Positions 5,856 to 13,708 of a DNA stretch of 28,144 nt are shown here, piece after piece; the stretch's first letter is position 1; each line of letters opens with the position of its first letter. The position numbers and the translations under genes were made by a program. Location of the stretch: the NCBI GenBank assembly GCA_023381895.1, contig JAMCTA010000150.1:1-28144 (forward strand). Reading direction: 5' to 3'. Source of the DNA: Chloroflexota bacterium (lineage in GTDB: Bacteria > Chloroflexota > UBA4733). Below the pieces are notes generated by a model. The model saw nothing but the letters and a program-made list of their open reading frames with translations. It made no database searches and was not told where the DNA came from.

Positions 5856-6752
5856 ATGGCCTCGCAAGCGCAATCGTGGCTGGCGTCGCCGCGCGATAGG
5901 AAGGTGCGCCTGTGGCAGAGCCGGCGGACGGCAGATGTCACACGGATGACTCTCACCTACCTCACACTCGGTATCGGCGGTATCTTCGTCTGCATCCCTT
6001 TCTTCTGGATGCTCTCCACCAGCCTGAAAAACGAGGGGTCTGTCTTCCTCTACCCGCCGCAGTGGATTCCCCAGCCGCTGCAGCCGCAGAACTACGTCCA
6101 GGCGCTTACTGTGCTGCCCTTCGCTCTCTTCTTCCGCAACACCCTGATTACTACGCTGGTGCCCTTGGTGGGCGCTCTCTTCTCCTGCTCCATCGTCGCT
6201 TACTCCTTCGCCCGCTTGCGCTGGCCGGGTCGGGACCTTTGGTTTCTGGTGGTGCTGGCGACCTTGATGCTGCCGGAGCAGGTGACGATGATTCCCCGCT
6301 TCATTCTGTTCCGCAATCTGGGCTGGATCAACACCTTCTACCCCTTGATCGTGCCACCCTTCTTCGCCGTGGGCGCTTTCAACGTCTTTCTGTTGCGCCA
6401 GTTCTTCATGACCGTCTCTACCGAAACTGATGATGCCGCCAAGATCGATGGGGCCGGCGTGTTCGGCATCTACTGGCGTATCCTCTTACCTCTCTCTAAG
6501 CCAGCTCTGGCTGCCGTTGCCGTTTTCATCTTCAAAGCGCATTGGGACGACTTCCTCGGTCCCCTCATCTACCTGCACAGCCAGGGGATGTTCACATTAG
6601 CCCTCGGGCTGCGCGCCTTCCAAGGCGAGTACGGCACCGACTGGAATCTCTTGATGGCCGCATCCCTGGTGGTGATGTTGCCCGTGCTCCTGCTCTTCTT
6701 CTTCCTACAGCGCTACTTCATCCAAGGCATCGTGTTCACCGGGATCAAATAG
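5856..6752 (+). CDS. Carbohydrate ABC transporter permease, MalG/UgpE type
   Basis: The 298-residue partner permease has a first membrane segment at about 32-54, a periplasmic-side loop containing NYVQAL, and the MalG-type EAA loop at about 193-215 (DDAAKIDGAGVFGIYWRILLP). It ends with the usual FFFLQRYFIQGIVFTGIK tail that closes nearly all proteins of this family. A GGAAGGGA site stands before ATG 5856. It forms a two-gene operon with the gene ending at 5841. Downstream, the convergent hydrolase gene ends 252 bp away. Confidence 0.93.
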   Translation: MASQAQSWLASPRDRKVRLWQSRRTADVTRMTLTYLTLGIGGIFVCIPFFWMLSTSLKNEGSVFLYPPQWIPQPLQPQNYVQALTVLPFALFFRNTLITTLVPLVGALFSCSIVAYSFARLRWPGRDLWFLVVLATLMLPEQVTMIPRFILFRNLGWINTFYPLIVPPFFAVGAFNVFLLRQFFMTVSTETDDAAKIDGAGVFGIYWRILLPLSKPALAAVAVFIFKAHWDDFLGPLIYLHSQGMFTLALGLRAFQGEYGTDWNLLMAASLVVMLPVLLLFFFLQRYFIQGIVFTGIK

Positions 6753-6784
6753 CCTATTCCTATCCCGACTCAACTCATGGATAG

Positions 6785-6816
6785 GCGAGAGGAACGTGCG
6801 TGCTCGATCCTCTCGC
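6785..6816. terminator. Hairpin between convergent genes, possible terminator
   Basis: GCGAGAGGA and TCCTCTCGC form a perfect 9-bp stem with a 14-base loop, 32 bp after the permease stop and about 190 bp from the hydrolase stop. There is no T-run after either arm, so intrinsic termination is uncertain. A weaker stem (TGACGG/CCGTCA) follows at 6841-6859. The rest of 6753-7004 holds no convincing gene. Confidence 0.35.
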
Positions 6817-7004
6817 GATTGAGCCTGCCGCTCACCATGGTGACGGATCAACACCGTCAGGACTGGCTCTGGATGAGCCGGAGCGCCCACGGCAGCAAGC
6901 GCCCAACGTGGTGTAAGCCATCGTTTCTCTCCGCACCGGAGGCAAGCTGGAAGCGCTCTCTACCGGCTACCGCAGATCAAGCCGGTGCACATCGTAGGAT
7001 GCTA

Positions 7005-8387
7005 TCAGCGAAAACGATAGAGCTCCCACCAGGCGAGAGCGGTCCGTTCTTGCAGATGGCGGTAGTCAGGCAGCACTCCGCCCGCATCCGCAAGAATGCG
7101 GGCGAACATGTCGCGTGCCACTTCTGGATGATGCACAGCCACATCACGCTGCTGTACCGGGTCCTGACGTGCGTCGAAGAGCCGCGCATCGCTGCCATCG
7201 TTGCGGGACATGTAGACGTAGTCATCGTTGCGACACCATACGTAGTCGTCCATACCGGCGGTGATGTAGCTCCGCGGAGGAACAGCACCCTTTACCACCT
7301 GCCAGAGATCTTGCCCCTCCATTGGTAGCGGCGGCTTGATCCCAAGCAAGCCGAGAATAGTCGGCGCCAGATCGTGATCTTGTGCAAACGCTGTGCAGAC
7401 CTGTCCCGCCCGCTCTCGTCGCGGATGCCGCAGCAGTAACGGCACATCCGTCAGCTCTGAATAGAGCCCAGAAGCAACCTTCCCGGTCAACCCGTGCTCG
7501 CCAAGCTGATGGCCGTGATCTGACATCACGATCACCAGCGTGTCCTCTAACATGCCATGCGCTCGTGCCCAGTTCAAGAACCGTCCAAGCCAGTGGTCAA
7601 CCATCGTCACTTCTGCCGCGTAGAGCGCCCGCATATGCCGCAGCTCGTCTTTGCTGAGATAGTCGCTGGGACCGTAGCGGGGCGTGATGACGGTTCGCCC
7701 CTGGTACCCCGGATCATAGAGGTCTACATAGGGCTGTGGTGGATCCCAGGGCTCATGTGGATCAAAGGCATCGATCAGGAGAAAGAACGGCGAGATTCCT
7801 TGGTTCTCGGCAATCCAGCGCATGGCAGCCTGAAAGACCAGGGGAGCCTGCCAGTCTTCTTCGATCTGCCGCCTGGCAGCGTTGGCGAGGTACTGCAGCA
7901 GCATGCTCTGCGGACCGGCAGCGTCAGGCACCGGGGCCAGCGCTTTCGCTCGCGCCCGGTCTCCCTTGTAGATCGAGCGGTAGGGATCGCGCTCTTGTCC
8001 CCGAATCCACTCCCACTGGGAGAAGCCCCGGTGGAAATTCATCGTTGGCTTGAAGTAGTGGTAGCAGTCGGTGATGAAGGCGGTGTGGTAGCCAGCGTGG
8101 CTGAGAATCTCGGCCAGCGTGACTTGATCCTCGGGAATGCGCTGCCAGCCATAACGGTGGGCGGAGGCACCTTTTTCGGGAACCCAATTGTCGAAAGGGA
8201 AGGTTCGCAAACCGGTATGGATGGCCCGGCGGGCCGGTATCGTGGGCAGCGCCTCCGGACAAGCTCGACTGAACCGTACACTCTCTGCTGCCAGTGCGTC
8301 GAGCGCCGGCGTAGAGATCCACGAGTTACCGTAGCAACCGAGATGATCAGCCCGTAAGCTGTCGGCAATGATAAGGATAACGTTCAT
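7005..8387 (-). CDS. Sulfatase-fold hydrolase with threonine at the nucleophile position
   Basis: The 460-residue protein has the alkaline-phosphatase/sulfatase fold. Metal ligands are visible at the N-terminus (IIADSLRADHLGCYG, D9 and D14) and C-terminal half (MSDHGHQLGEHG, followed by LTGK). The sulfatase signature C/S-x-P-x-R is here T49-I-P-A-R53. Threonine cannot be converted to the formylglycine of true sulfatases, but it serves as nucleophile in phosphodiesterases and phosphotransferases of the same superfamily, so a phosphoester-cleaving role is more likely than sulfate ester cleavage. No signal peptide is seen, so it is probably cytoplasmic. AAGGGGA precedes the ATG. It lies 36 bp after the binding-protein gene, so it probably acts on the imported compound. 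Confidence 0.88.
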   Translation of the reverse strand: MNVILIIADSLRADHLGCYGNSWISTPALDALAAESVRFSRACPEALPTIPARRAIHTGLRTFPFDNWVPEKGASAHRYGWQRIPEDQVTLAEILSHAGYHTAFITDCYHYFKPTMNFHRGFSQWEWIRGQERDPYRSIYKGDRARAKALAPVPDAAGPQSMLLQYLANAARRQIEEDWQAPLVFQAAMRWIAENQGISPFFLLIDAFDPHEPWDPPQPYVDLYDPGYQGRTVITPRYGPSDYLSKDELRHMRALYAAEVTMVDHWLGRFLNWARAHGMLEDTLVIVMSDHGHQLGEHGLTGKVASGLYSELTDVPLLLRHPRRERAGQVCTAFAQDHDLAPTILGLLGIKPPLPMEGQDLWQVVKGAVPPRSYITAGMDDYVWCRNDDYVYMSRNDGSDARLFDARQDPVQQRDVAVHHPEVARDMFARILADAGGVLPDYRHLQERTALAWWELYRFR

Positions 8388-8423
8388 AATTCCCCTTATC
8401 GAATCATCGATACCGGCGCGATT

Positions 8424-9839
8424 CTAACTCTGACGGAGAATACCGTTCGCCTTCCGGTCGATCTCCGCCATGGCAGTCTTAGCATCAACCTTTCCGCTCC
8501 ATAAGAGATCGAGCTCCGGATTAATCGCTTGAGCAGCAAGCTGGAGCATCTGCGGAGACTTGGGAATTGGGCGAGCTTCGTGCAGCGCGGTCAGTATCGG
8601 TGCGCGATGCGCTGGAGGCGGTGGGAGCTTGAGCCAGGAACCCGCGGCCAGCGATTTGAGGACCGGGATCTCCAGCTGGCGGCTCACGTACTGCTCCTGT
8701 CCCTGCTTGCTGGCAATATAGGTGAGAAATAGCCAGCCCTGATCGTGGGCTCGGCTCGTCGCGGCCAGCGCAAAACCAGCACCGCCAGCAAAGTTCACGC
8801 GACCTGCCGGGCCGGAAGGCAGAGGCCCGACATCCCAGTCGAACTTCCCATTGACCTGCTGTCTCACCGTACCGAGATCGGTGAGTGTCGCATACATCGC
8901 GAGGCGGCCGGTATAGAACATGACACTTGGGGCGACTGTCGCCGTATAACTGGGAGCCGGTGCGACTTGGTACTTGTTGAGTAAACCGGCCAGCCACTGG
9001 AAGGCTGCTACTGTATGTGCATCGCTCATGTCTAGCGTAGTTGGTTGAGCATCATTAGTAAAGAGCCGCCCGCCCGCCGACCAGATCCAGGGCAAGAGCT
9101 GCTGGATGGCGGTGATGAAACTGAAGCCGAACTGCTTATTACCGCCGGTGCCATGAGTGAGCCGTTGGGCGGCGGCCAGTAAGGTATCCCAGGTCCATCT
9201 CTTTGCAGTATCTGCGGTGTTCGGGTCAGTAACGCCAGCGTTCTTGAAGAGATCGACGTTGTACAGGAGGACGAGGACATTGCCGATTTCTGGCATCGTC
9301 AGGAGCGCACCCTGATAGCGCCACGACTGCACCAGTGCATTCCAATAGCTGGATAGCGGAAACTTGTCCGCTGCAACATAGGGGTCGAGCTTCGCTGGCA
9401 AATGCTTGGCAGCCAGCGATGCAAACCAGTTCGGCGCCAGGCGGAACACGTCGGGGGGAGTGCCGCCGGCAACCATCGCTTCGAGTTTCTGATAGTAGGG
9501 GACACCGCCCGCCCCTGGATTCATCTGTAAAGTAATGGTCGGATGGGCCTGTTCAAAGCCGGCATGAAGGGCCTTGTAGTTCTGCAGTTCGGCGAGCGAG
9601 CCCCAGTAATAGACGGCAATGGTCGTCCGCTGTGTGACCGGCGCCTGTTTAGCAGGCGATGTCGTGATACTGCTCACCGATGTCGTTGCCGTAGACACCG
9701 CTTGGGGAGCACGGTGCGCGCAAGCGGTCGACAGCGTTGCCGCTCCACCCAAGGCAATGCAGCGTAGAAGCCAGCGGCGAGTGTAGGCTGGAGAGCCTGC
9801 ATCGCAGCATCGCGCTCCTGGTACGCCTGATCGATCCAT
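8424..9839 (-). CDS. Sugar ABC transporter substrate-binding lipoprotein
   Basis: The 471-residue protein is a family 1 extracellular solute-binding protein. The N-terminus carries a twin-arginine motif (TRRWLLR, R21-R22), a short hydrophobic stretch and a plausible lipobox cysteine (LSTAC, C40), followed by a Ser/Thr-rich linker. This predicts Tat export and lipid anchoring. The mature part has the usual order: TIAVYYWGS, YYQKLEAMVAGGTPPDVF, FDWDVGPLPSGPAG and the C-terminal NPELDLLWSG. GAGG precedes ATG 9839. It is followed by the hydrolase and is preceded by an operator-like palindrome at 9903-9916. It probably feeds the permeases at 4900-6752, although the fragment at 1-219 is the better placed original partner. 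Confidence 0.93.
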   Translation of the reverse strand: MDRSGVPGARCCDAGSPAYTRRWLLRCIALGGAATLSTACAHRAPQAVSTATTSVSSITTSPAKQAPVTQRTTIAVYYWGSLAELQNYKALHAGFEQAHPTITLQMNPGAGGVPYYQKLEAMVAGGTPPDVFRLAPNWFASLAAKHLPAKLDPYVAADKFPLSSYWNALVQSWRYQGALLTMPEIGNVLVLLYNVDLFKNAGVTDPNTADTAKRWTWDTLLAAAQRLTHGTGGNKQFGFSFITAIQQLLPWIWSAGGRLFTNDAQPTTLDMSDAHTVAAFQWLAGLLNKYQVAPAPSYTATVAPSVMFYTGRLAMYATLTDLGTVRQQVNGKFDWDVGPLPSGPAGRVNFAGGAGFALAATSRAHDQGWLFLTYIASKQGQEQYVSRQLEIPVLKSLAAGSWLKLPPPPAHRAPILTALHEARPIPKSPQMLQLAAQAINPELDLLWSGKVDAKTAMAEIDRKANGILRQS

Positions 9840-9902
9840 ATGCTCAATCCTCGTTGGTAGACTGCAGTGCCAGCGTTAACCGTACTATTCGCAGTAGTGC
9901 TA

Positions 9903-9916
9903 CGCAAGCGCTTGCA
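9903..9916 (-). promoter_or_regulatory. LacI/GalR-family operator-like palindrome upstream of the binding protein
   Basis: GCAAGCGCTTGC (9904-9915) is a perfect 12-bp palindrome centred on CG, 64 bp before the lipoprotein start. On the minus strand the 14-mer TGCAAGCGCTTGCG matches 12 of 14 bases of the site at 4728-4741. The same regulator probably controls both operons. No LacI-type gene lies in the window. Confidence 0.65.
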
Positions 9917-9962
9917 GCCGCCTCAGCCGTACTGTACACTCTGCCCGCAGGTCTGGTGCTAG

Positions 9963-10451
9963 CTAGCATTCCTAACGGTTCAGGATGGCTGCTCGGGAGA
10001 GTGCAGCAGACAAGAGTATCCGCGTGGTCTATATCTGGTCTGGGACGTGGCGCCGCTTCCGAAGGAGGCGCTGGCAGCCACGAGTGGCGGCGGAATCTGC
10101 TGGTCCATGATCGCCAAGCCCCCGCACCCCACACTCACCTGGGATCTGCTCTCCTGGCTGGCAGGCAAACGCGTCCAGACCATGGAGTGTCAAGCCGGTA
10201 CGGTCGCACCGCCGCGCCAATCGGTTGGGAACTCCAGCTGCTACATCAATCCTAAGCTGCCGCCCAAGCACATGCAGGTCTTCCTTGATGCGCCGGCCTA
10301 CGTGCACATCGACCCTCAGTCTGTGCACTGGGCGGAGATCGATACCCTCCTAGAAAAGGAGCTCAGTTACCTCTGGGATGGTAGCAAGAGCGCACACGAG
10401 ATCCTCCCCGGCCTCGCCCCTAAGCTCACCGCCATGCTGCAGCAGCAGTAA
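9963..10451 (+). pseudogene. C-terminal remnant of another sugar-binding protein gene
   Basis: The frame is open from 9963 to TAA 10449-10451. From about 10035 it reads as the C-terminal third of a family 1 sugar-binding protein: VWDVAPLPKEA, SGGGICWSMIAK, TWDLLSWLAGK, then INPKLPPKH, DPQSVHWAEI and KELSYLWDG. Nothing upstream encodes the signal peptide or the N-terminal two thirds, so the gene is truncated. It resembles the fragment at 1-219 more closely than the complete lipoprotein at 8424-9839; about half the positions of the last 65 residues agree by eye. It points away from the lipoprotein gene, and its 5' break lies just upstream of that gene's operator region. Confidence 0.8.
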
Positions 10452-10546
10452 GCCCCAGCGCTGAGCGAGATCAGCGGTACAAACAACCATTCTGCGCGTC
10501 ATTAGTAGCGAACACGCTTCCACGTCACGGGCCTACACGGTCACCA

Positions 10547-10569
10547 CCAGGTACGCACACCCGACCTGG
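10547..10569. terminator. Weak hairpin between convergent ends
   Basis: CCAGGT and ACCTGG (6-bp stem, 11-base loop) lie between the stop of the binding-protein remnant and the stop of ridA. There is no T-run. A second small stem, CGCTGA/TCAGCG, is at 10459-10476. Either could end transcription, but the support is thin. Confidence 0.2.
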
Positions 10570-10617
10570 ATGCGCTGGCGTAGCGGTGTGTGGTATATGA
10601 GGCAGCCTACCCTACTC

Positions 10618-11007
10618 CTATGCCCCGCGGACGGCTGCAACTACGTCGATCTCCACAGCAATGTCTCCAGGAAGCCGCCCTGCCTGAATGGTCGTGCGTG
10701 CCGGCGGGTTACTGGTGAAGTACGTGGCGTACACCGCGTTGAACTTGGCGAAGTCGTTCATGTCACGGAGAAAGCAGGAGCACTTCAGTACGAGGTCCAG
10801 CGAGCTCTTCGACGCTTCAAGAATCGCTCGGATGTTCTTCAAGACTTGGTGGGTCTGCTCCTCGATACCATCAGGTCGCTGCCCTGTTGTTGGATCAGTC
10901 GGGCCCTGGCCTGATACAAAGACTAAGCCATTCCACACCACTGCCTGCGAGTACGGCCCGATCGGTTGCGGCGCACTGGACGTCTTGACGATCTGCTTCT
11001 CTGTCAC
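10618..11007 (-). CDS. ridA: RidA family enamine/imine deaminase
   Basis: The 129-residue protein is a standard YjgF/YER057c/UK114 member. RidA hydrolyses reactive 2-aminoacrylate and related enamines released by PLP enzymes. The conserved arginine and glutamate that bind the substrate carboxylate and activate water are present (R104 in PPARTTI, E119 in AVEIDVVA). The family block IGPYSQAVVWNGLVFVSGQ is at 16-34. GTG 11007 is chosen because AAGGGAAG stands just upstream; a TTG 30 bases earlier would add a non-conserved extension and place this site inside the gene. It is the last gene of a minus-strand run, 49 bp after hpt. Confidence 0.92.
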   Translation of the reverse strand: MTEKQIVKTSSAPQPIGPYSQAVVWNGLVFVSGQGPTDPTTGQRPDGIEEQTHQVLKNIRAILEASKSSLDLVLKCSCFLRDMNDFAKFNAVYATYFTSNPPARTTIQAGRLPGDIAVEIDVVAAVRGA

Positions 11008-11056
11008 GGCGTTTCTTCCCTTCCATCTACAAACCAACCTCGTCGCCGCAGCAAGC

Positions 11057-11626
11057 CTACGAACGCAGGACTTCTGCTACAGCCAGCGCTTTGAGGATAC
11101 CGATGTATGGCAAGTTGCGGTACTGCTCGGCAAGATCGAGCCCGTAACCTACGACGAACTCGTTGGGAATCTGAAACCCAACGTAGTCGAGCGGCACGGC
11201 AACTCGGCGCGCTTCTACCTTGTCCAGCAGGGCCACAATACGAAGACTCCGCGGATTCTGGTTCTCCAGATAACTACGGAGATAATCGAGCGTCAGCCCG
11301 GTGTCAACAATATCTTCCACGATGAGCACGTCGCGGCCTTCGATGCTGACCACGAGATCCATGAGAATGCGAACGACACCACTATGCTGCGTGTTCCGGC
11401 CATAACTGCTTACCGCCATAAATTCGACTTGCAGGGGAATCGGCATCGCGCGCATGAGGTCCACGAGAAACGGTACTGCCCCTTTGAGAACCCCCACGAG
11501 GATGGGCACACTGTCCTTATAGAGTTCCGACAGGCGCGCCCCCAGCTCCTTCACCCGGTCTTGCAGCACGCCAGCTTCGATGAGCACTTCAGCGATGGAG
11601 TCATCAAGCCGGACAGTCGTCTTCAC
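11057..11626 (-). CDS. hpt: Hypoxanthine phosphoribosyltransferase
   Basis: This 189-residue type I phosphoribosyltransferase makes IMP (and GMP) from hypoxanthine or guanine and PRPP. The PRPP-binding loop VLIVEDIVDTGLTL is at about 100-113, the early LKGAVPFL element at 48-55, and the C-terminal FVVGYGLDLAEQYRNLPYIG block matches bacterial Hpt closely. GTG 11626 follows AAGAGAGG and gives the usual family length; a longer TTG start would run back into tilS. The gene lies 16 bp downstream of tilS, the widespread tilS-hpt pairing. Here ridA follows, not the ftsH often seen next. Confidence 0.95.
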   Translation of the reverse strand: MKTTVRLDDSIAEVLIEAGVLQDRVKELGARLSELYKDSVPILVGVLKGAVPFLVDLMRAMPIPLQVEFMAVSSYGRNTQHSGVVRILMDLVVSIEGRDVLIVEDIVDTGLTLDYLRSYLENQNPRSLRIVALLDKVEARRVAVPLDYVGFQIPNEFVVGYGLDLAEQYRNLPYIGILKALAVAEVLRS

Positions 11627-11642
11627 TGATGAGGCCTCTCTT

Positions 11643-13085
11643 CTAGGCTCGGTGGCCGGCTTCGGGCTCAAGAAGCGTGATCTGGTACGCTGGGGCGCCG
11701 GCTTGTGGCCGCGCCCACGCTGCCACTCGCAAACCCGCAACCCAGGCGATGCCGCGCGGCGTCACAATGATCGGCACCCTGAGCCGCTCCGTGCGCGGCA
11801 CTTTGGCATCCACGAAGAGATCGTGCACCTTCTTCGTACCAGGAATATGCGGCAGCTCGATGCGATCGCCTGCCCGCCACGAGTGCAGCACTACGGGTGC
11901 TTCCAGTGCCTGCTCACTGAAGAACGCATTCACATTCAATGGTTGCACTGGAGAGGTCTCCCAACTCGGCACCCTCTCAATTCGGACCTGCAGCCCCCAC
12001 CCCGGAGCAGTCGTCACCCCAGGCACCGGGAGCGCCACGTCGGGGAATGCGGCGTTCTCACGCGCCTCCGTCGTGACGAGGGCATCGGCATATCTACGCA
12101 CCAGCCATCGCCCACCACCAAGCGGAGCTTCGTCGCCCGAGTTGCCATACAGGAGCAGTCGTTCAGCCCTCTCTATCGTTGCCCTTCCACCCTCTCGTCC
12201 GATCACTCTGTGCAAGAGATGGCGACGTACGCTCTGCGGCAGCCGGCGGATTTCTTCCAGGTCTAGCCTGAGATTACCGTCAGTCCGCCGGACAACCGCT
12301 CGGTGCCAGGCCGTATCAACCTGTTCTTCCAGCCACTGAGCGTCACATTGCAAGGAACGTGCCGTCTCAGCCAGGTGCGTCACAAGCGCGGGGAAACGCG
12401 CCTCGAGCCAGGAGACGACCTCCAGACGCACCCGGTTACGATCACACCAGGGCTCCGTATTCGAGGCGTCTTCGTGCCACGCCAACCCAGAGATTGCGCA
12501 CCACGCCTTGGTGTCTCGGTGACGCAGCATCAGCAGTGGGCGTACGATTCCCTCTCCACTAGGGCGCAGCCCGGTAAGACCGCTCAAACCAGCACCGCGG
12601 AAAAGATGGAGCAGAACCGTCTCAGCCTGGTCATCCTGGGTGTGACCAGTCGCGACAGCATACGCACCGACAGAGTGCTGTACTCGCCTCAGGAAGGCCC
12701 AGCGCTCCTCGTGCGCGGCCGCCTCTAACGAGCACCGCCGCCGCTGGGCGATGCGTGCGATGTCGGCCCCGCCCAACCAGTACGGCAGTCCAAGTCTGCT
12801 TGCCAGATCAGCCACCAGCGCCGCATCAGCGCCGGCAGCCGCACCTCGCAACCCGTGATGGAAGTGAGCCACCACCAAGCGGGTGTGCGTGTCCTCACAC
12901 AGATCATGCAACAGCGTGAGCACCGCAACGGAATCCGCGCCCCCACTCACTGCAACGACCAGCGCACCGGGCCGCAAGAGCTCATAGTCGCGGCAAAAGC
13001 GGGCCACCGTAGCGCGACACTGCAATGCAGTCAGTGGCTCACCCGGCACCTTCGTCTCCTTGAGGCTGGTACCAGGCCCTCCCAT
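11643..13085 (-). CDS. tilS: tRNA(Ile)-lysidine synthetase
   Basis: The 480-residue enzyme attaches lysine to C34 of the CAU anticodon of tRNA-Ile, which switches it from reading AUG to AUA. The N-type ATP pyrophosphatase P-loop SGGADS is at 47-52, AHFHHGLRG and GHTQDDQAETVLLHLFRG follow in the expected order, and the C-terminal TilS domain contains SWRAGDRIELPHIPGTKKVHDLFVDAKVP. Length is normal for full-size TilS. It starts at ATG 13085, 7 bp after the stop of the nucleotidyltransferase gene, and leads into hpt after 16 bp. The gene is intact and essential in most bacteria. Confidence 0.95.
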   Translation of the reverse strand: MGGPGTSLKETKVPGEPLTALQCRATVARFCRDYELLRPGALVVAVSGGADSVAVLTLLHDLCEDTHTRLVVAHFHHGLRGAAAGADAALVADLASRLGLPYWLGGADIARIAQRRRCSLEAAAHEERWAFLRRVQHSVGAYAVATGHTQDDQAETVLLHLFRGAGLSGLTGLRPSGEGIVRPLLMLRHRDTKAWCAISGLAWHEDASNTEPWCDRNRVRLEVVSWLEARFPALVTHLAETARSLQCDAQWLEEQVDTAWHRAVVRRTDGNLRLDLEEIRRLPQSVRRHLLHRVIGREGGRATIERAERLLLYGNSGDEAPLGGGRWLVRRYADALVTTEARENAAFPDVALPVPGVTTAPGWGLQVRIERVPSWETSPVQPLNVNAFFSEQALEAPVVLHSWRAGDRIELPHIPGTKKVHDLFVDAKVPRTERLRVPIIVTPRGIAWVAGLRVAAWARPQAGAPAYQITLLEPEAGHRA

Positions 13086-13092
13086 AGTGGCC

Positions 13093-13698
13093 CTACCAGT
13101 CTACTAGAGCACGCGCACGCGCGACATCTTCAGGCCGGTTGATGTTGATGCGAGCGAGCTCACCACACTCTACGAGCTGGAGGTCGAGAAGATGAGCGTG
13201 TACTACCGAGCGCATGCCCTCGCTCTGTTCAGACACAGCGAGCAGCTCGTCACGGAGGCGTGGATGGAAGAGAGGTGGATGGCCACGCTCTCCTTGGAAA
13301 GCGGGTACGACCACAGGAGCAGAATCCTGGGCTGCCGCGCACAGGGTGTGGTAGAAACTCGCCGGGCGAGGTTGATCCACACCCACGACAAGCAGCCAGG
13401 ACAACGGTGCAGCGGCAAGGCCAGTGCGCACGGAGCTCGCCTTACCACTGGCAAAATCCTCATTGAACACCACACGCGCTCCCCAGCGCCGGGCGGCAGG
13501 CTCGACTTGATCTGCCCGATCCCCGACAACCACGATGACGTCACTCAAGCCGGCGTGGAGGAGCTGGCGTACCTGGTACTCCACCAACATCTCATCGCTG
13601 TCCTCTGCTGGCCACGGAAGCAGCGGCTTGAAAGTACCGAGACGCGTCGAGCTTCCTGCTGCGAGGAGAACGGCCGCGACTCGATCCGGTGCAATCAC
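13093..13698 (-). CDS. MobA/MocA-like nucleotidyltransferase
   Basis: This 201-residue GT-A fold NTP transferase has the nucleotide-binding signature VLLAAGSSTRLGTFKPLLP at its N-terminus, VGVDQPRP as the metal-binding region and QGERGHPPLFHPRL towards the middle. Relatives include MocA, which adds CMP to molybdopterin for xanthine-dehydrogenase-type enzymes, and MobA. The gene follows xdhC by 10 bp, and XdhC helps load that same cofactor, so a MocA-like role is likely. GTG 13698 is chosen because AGGGGT precedes it; starts further upstream would overlap xdhC. Sequence alone does not prove CTP specificity. Confidence 0.85.
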   Translation of the reverse strand: MIAPDRVAAVLLAAGSSTRLGTFKPLLPWPAEDSDEMLVEYQVRQLLHAGLSDVIVVVGDRADQVEPAARRWGARVVFNEDFASGKASSVRTGLAAAPLSWLLVVGVDQPRPASFYHTLCAAAQDSAPVVVPAFQGERGHPPLFHPRLRDELLAVSEQSEGMRSVVHAHLLDLQLVECGELARININRPEDVARARALVDW

Positions 13699-13708
13699 CA
13701 CGCCACCC

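Noticed and set aside
7557..8357. 266-codon plus-strand open frame opposite the sulfatase-fold gene
   Set aside because: It is the complement of a gene with intact metal-binding motifs.
10688..11629. 313-codon plus-strand open frame opposite ridA and hpt
   Set aside because: Both minus-strand genes are complete and conserved; the plus frame has no recognisable domain.
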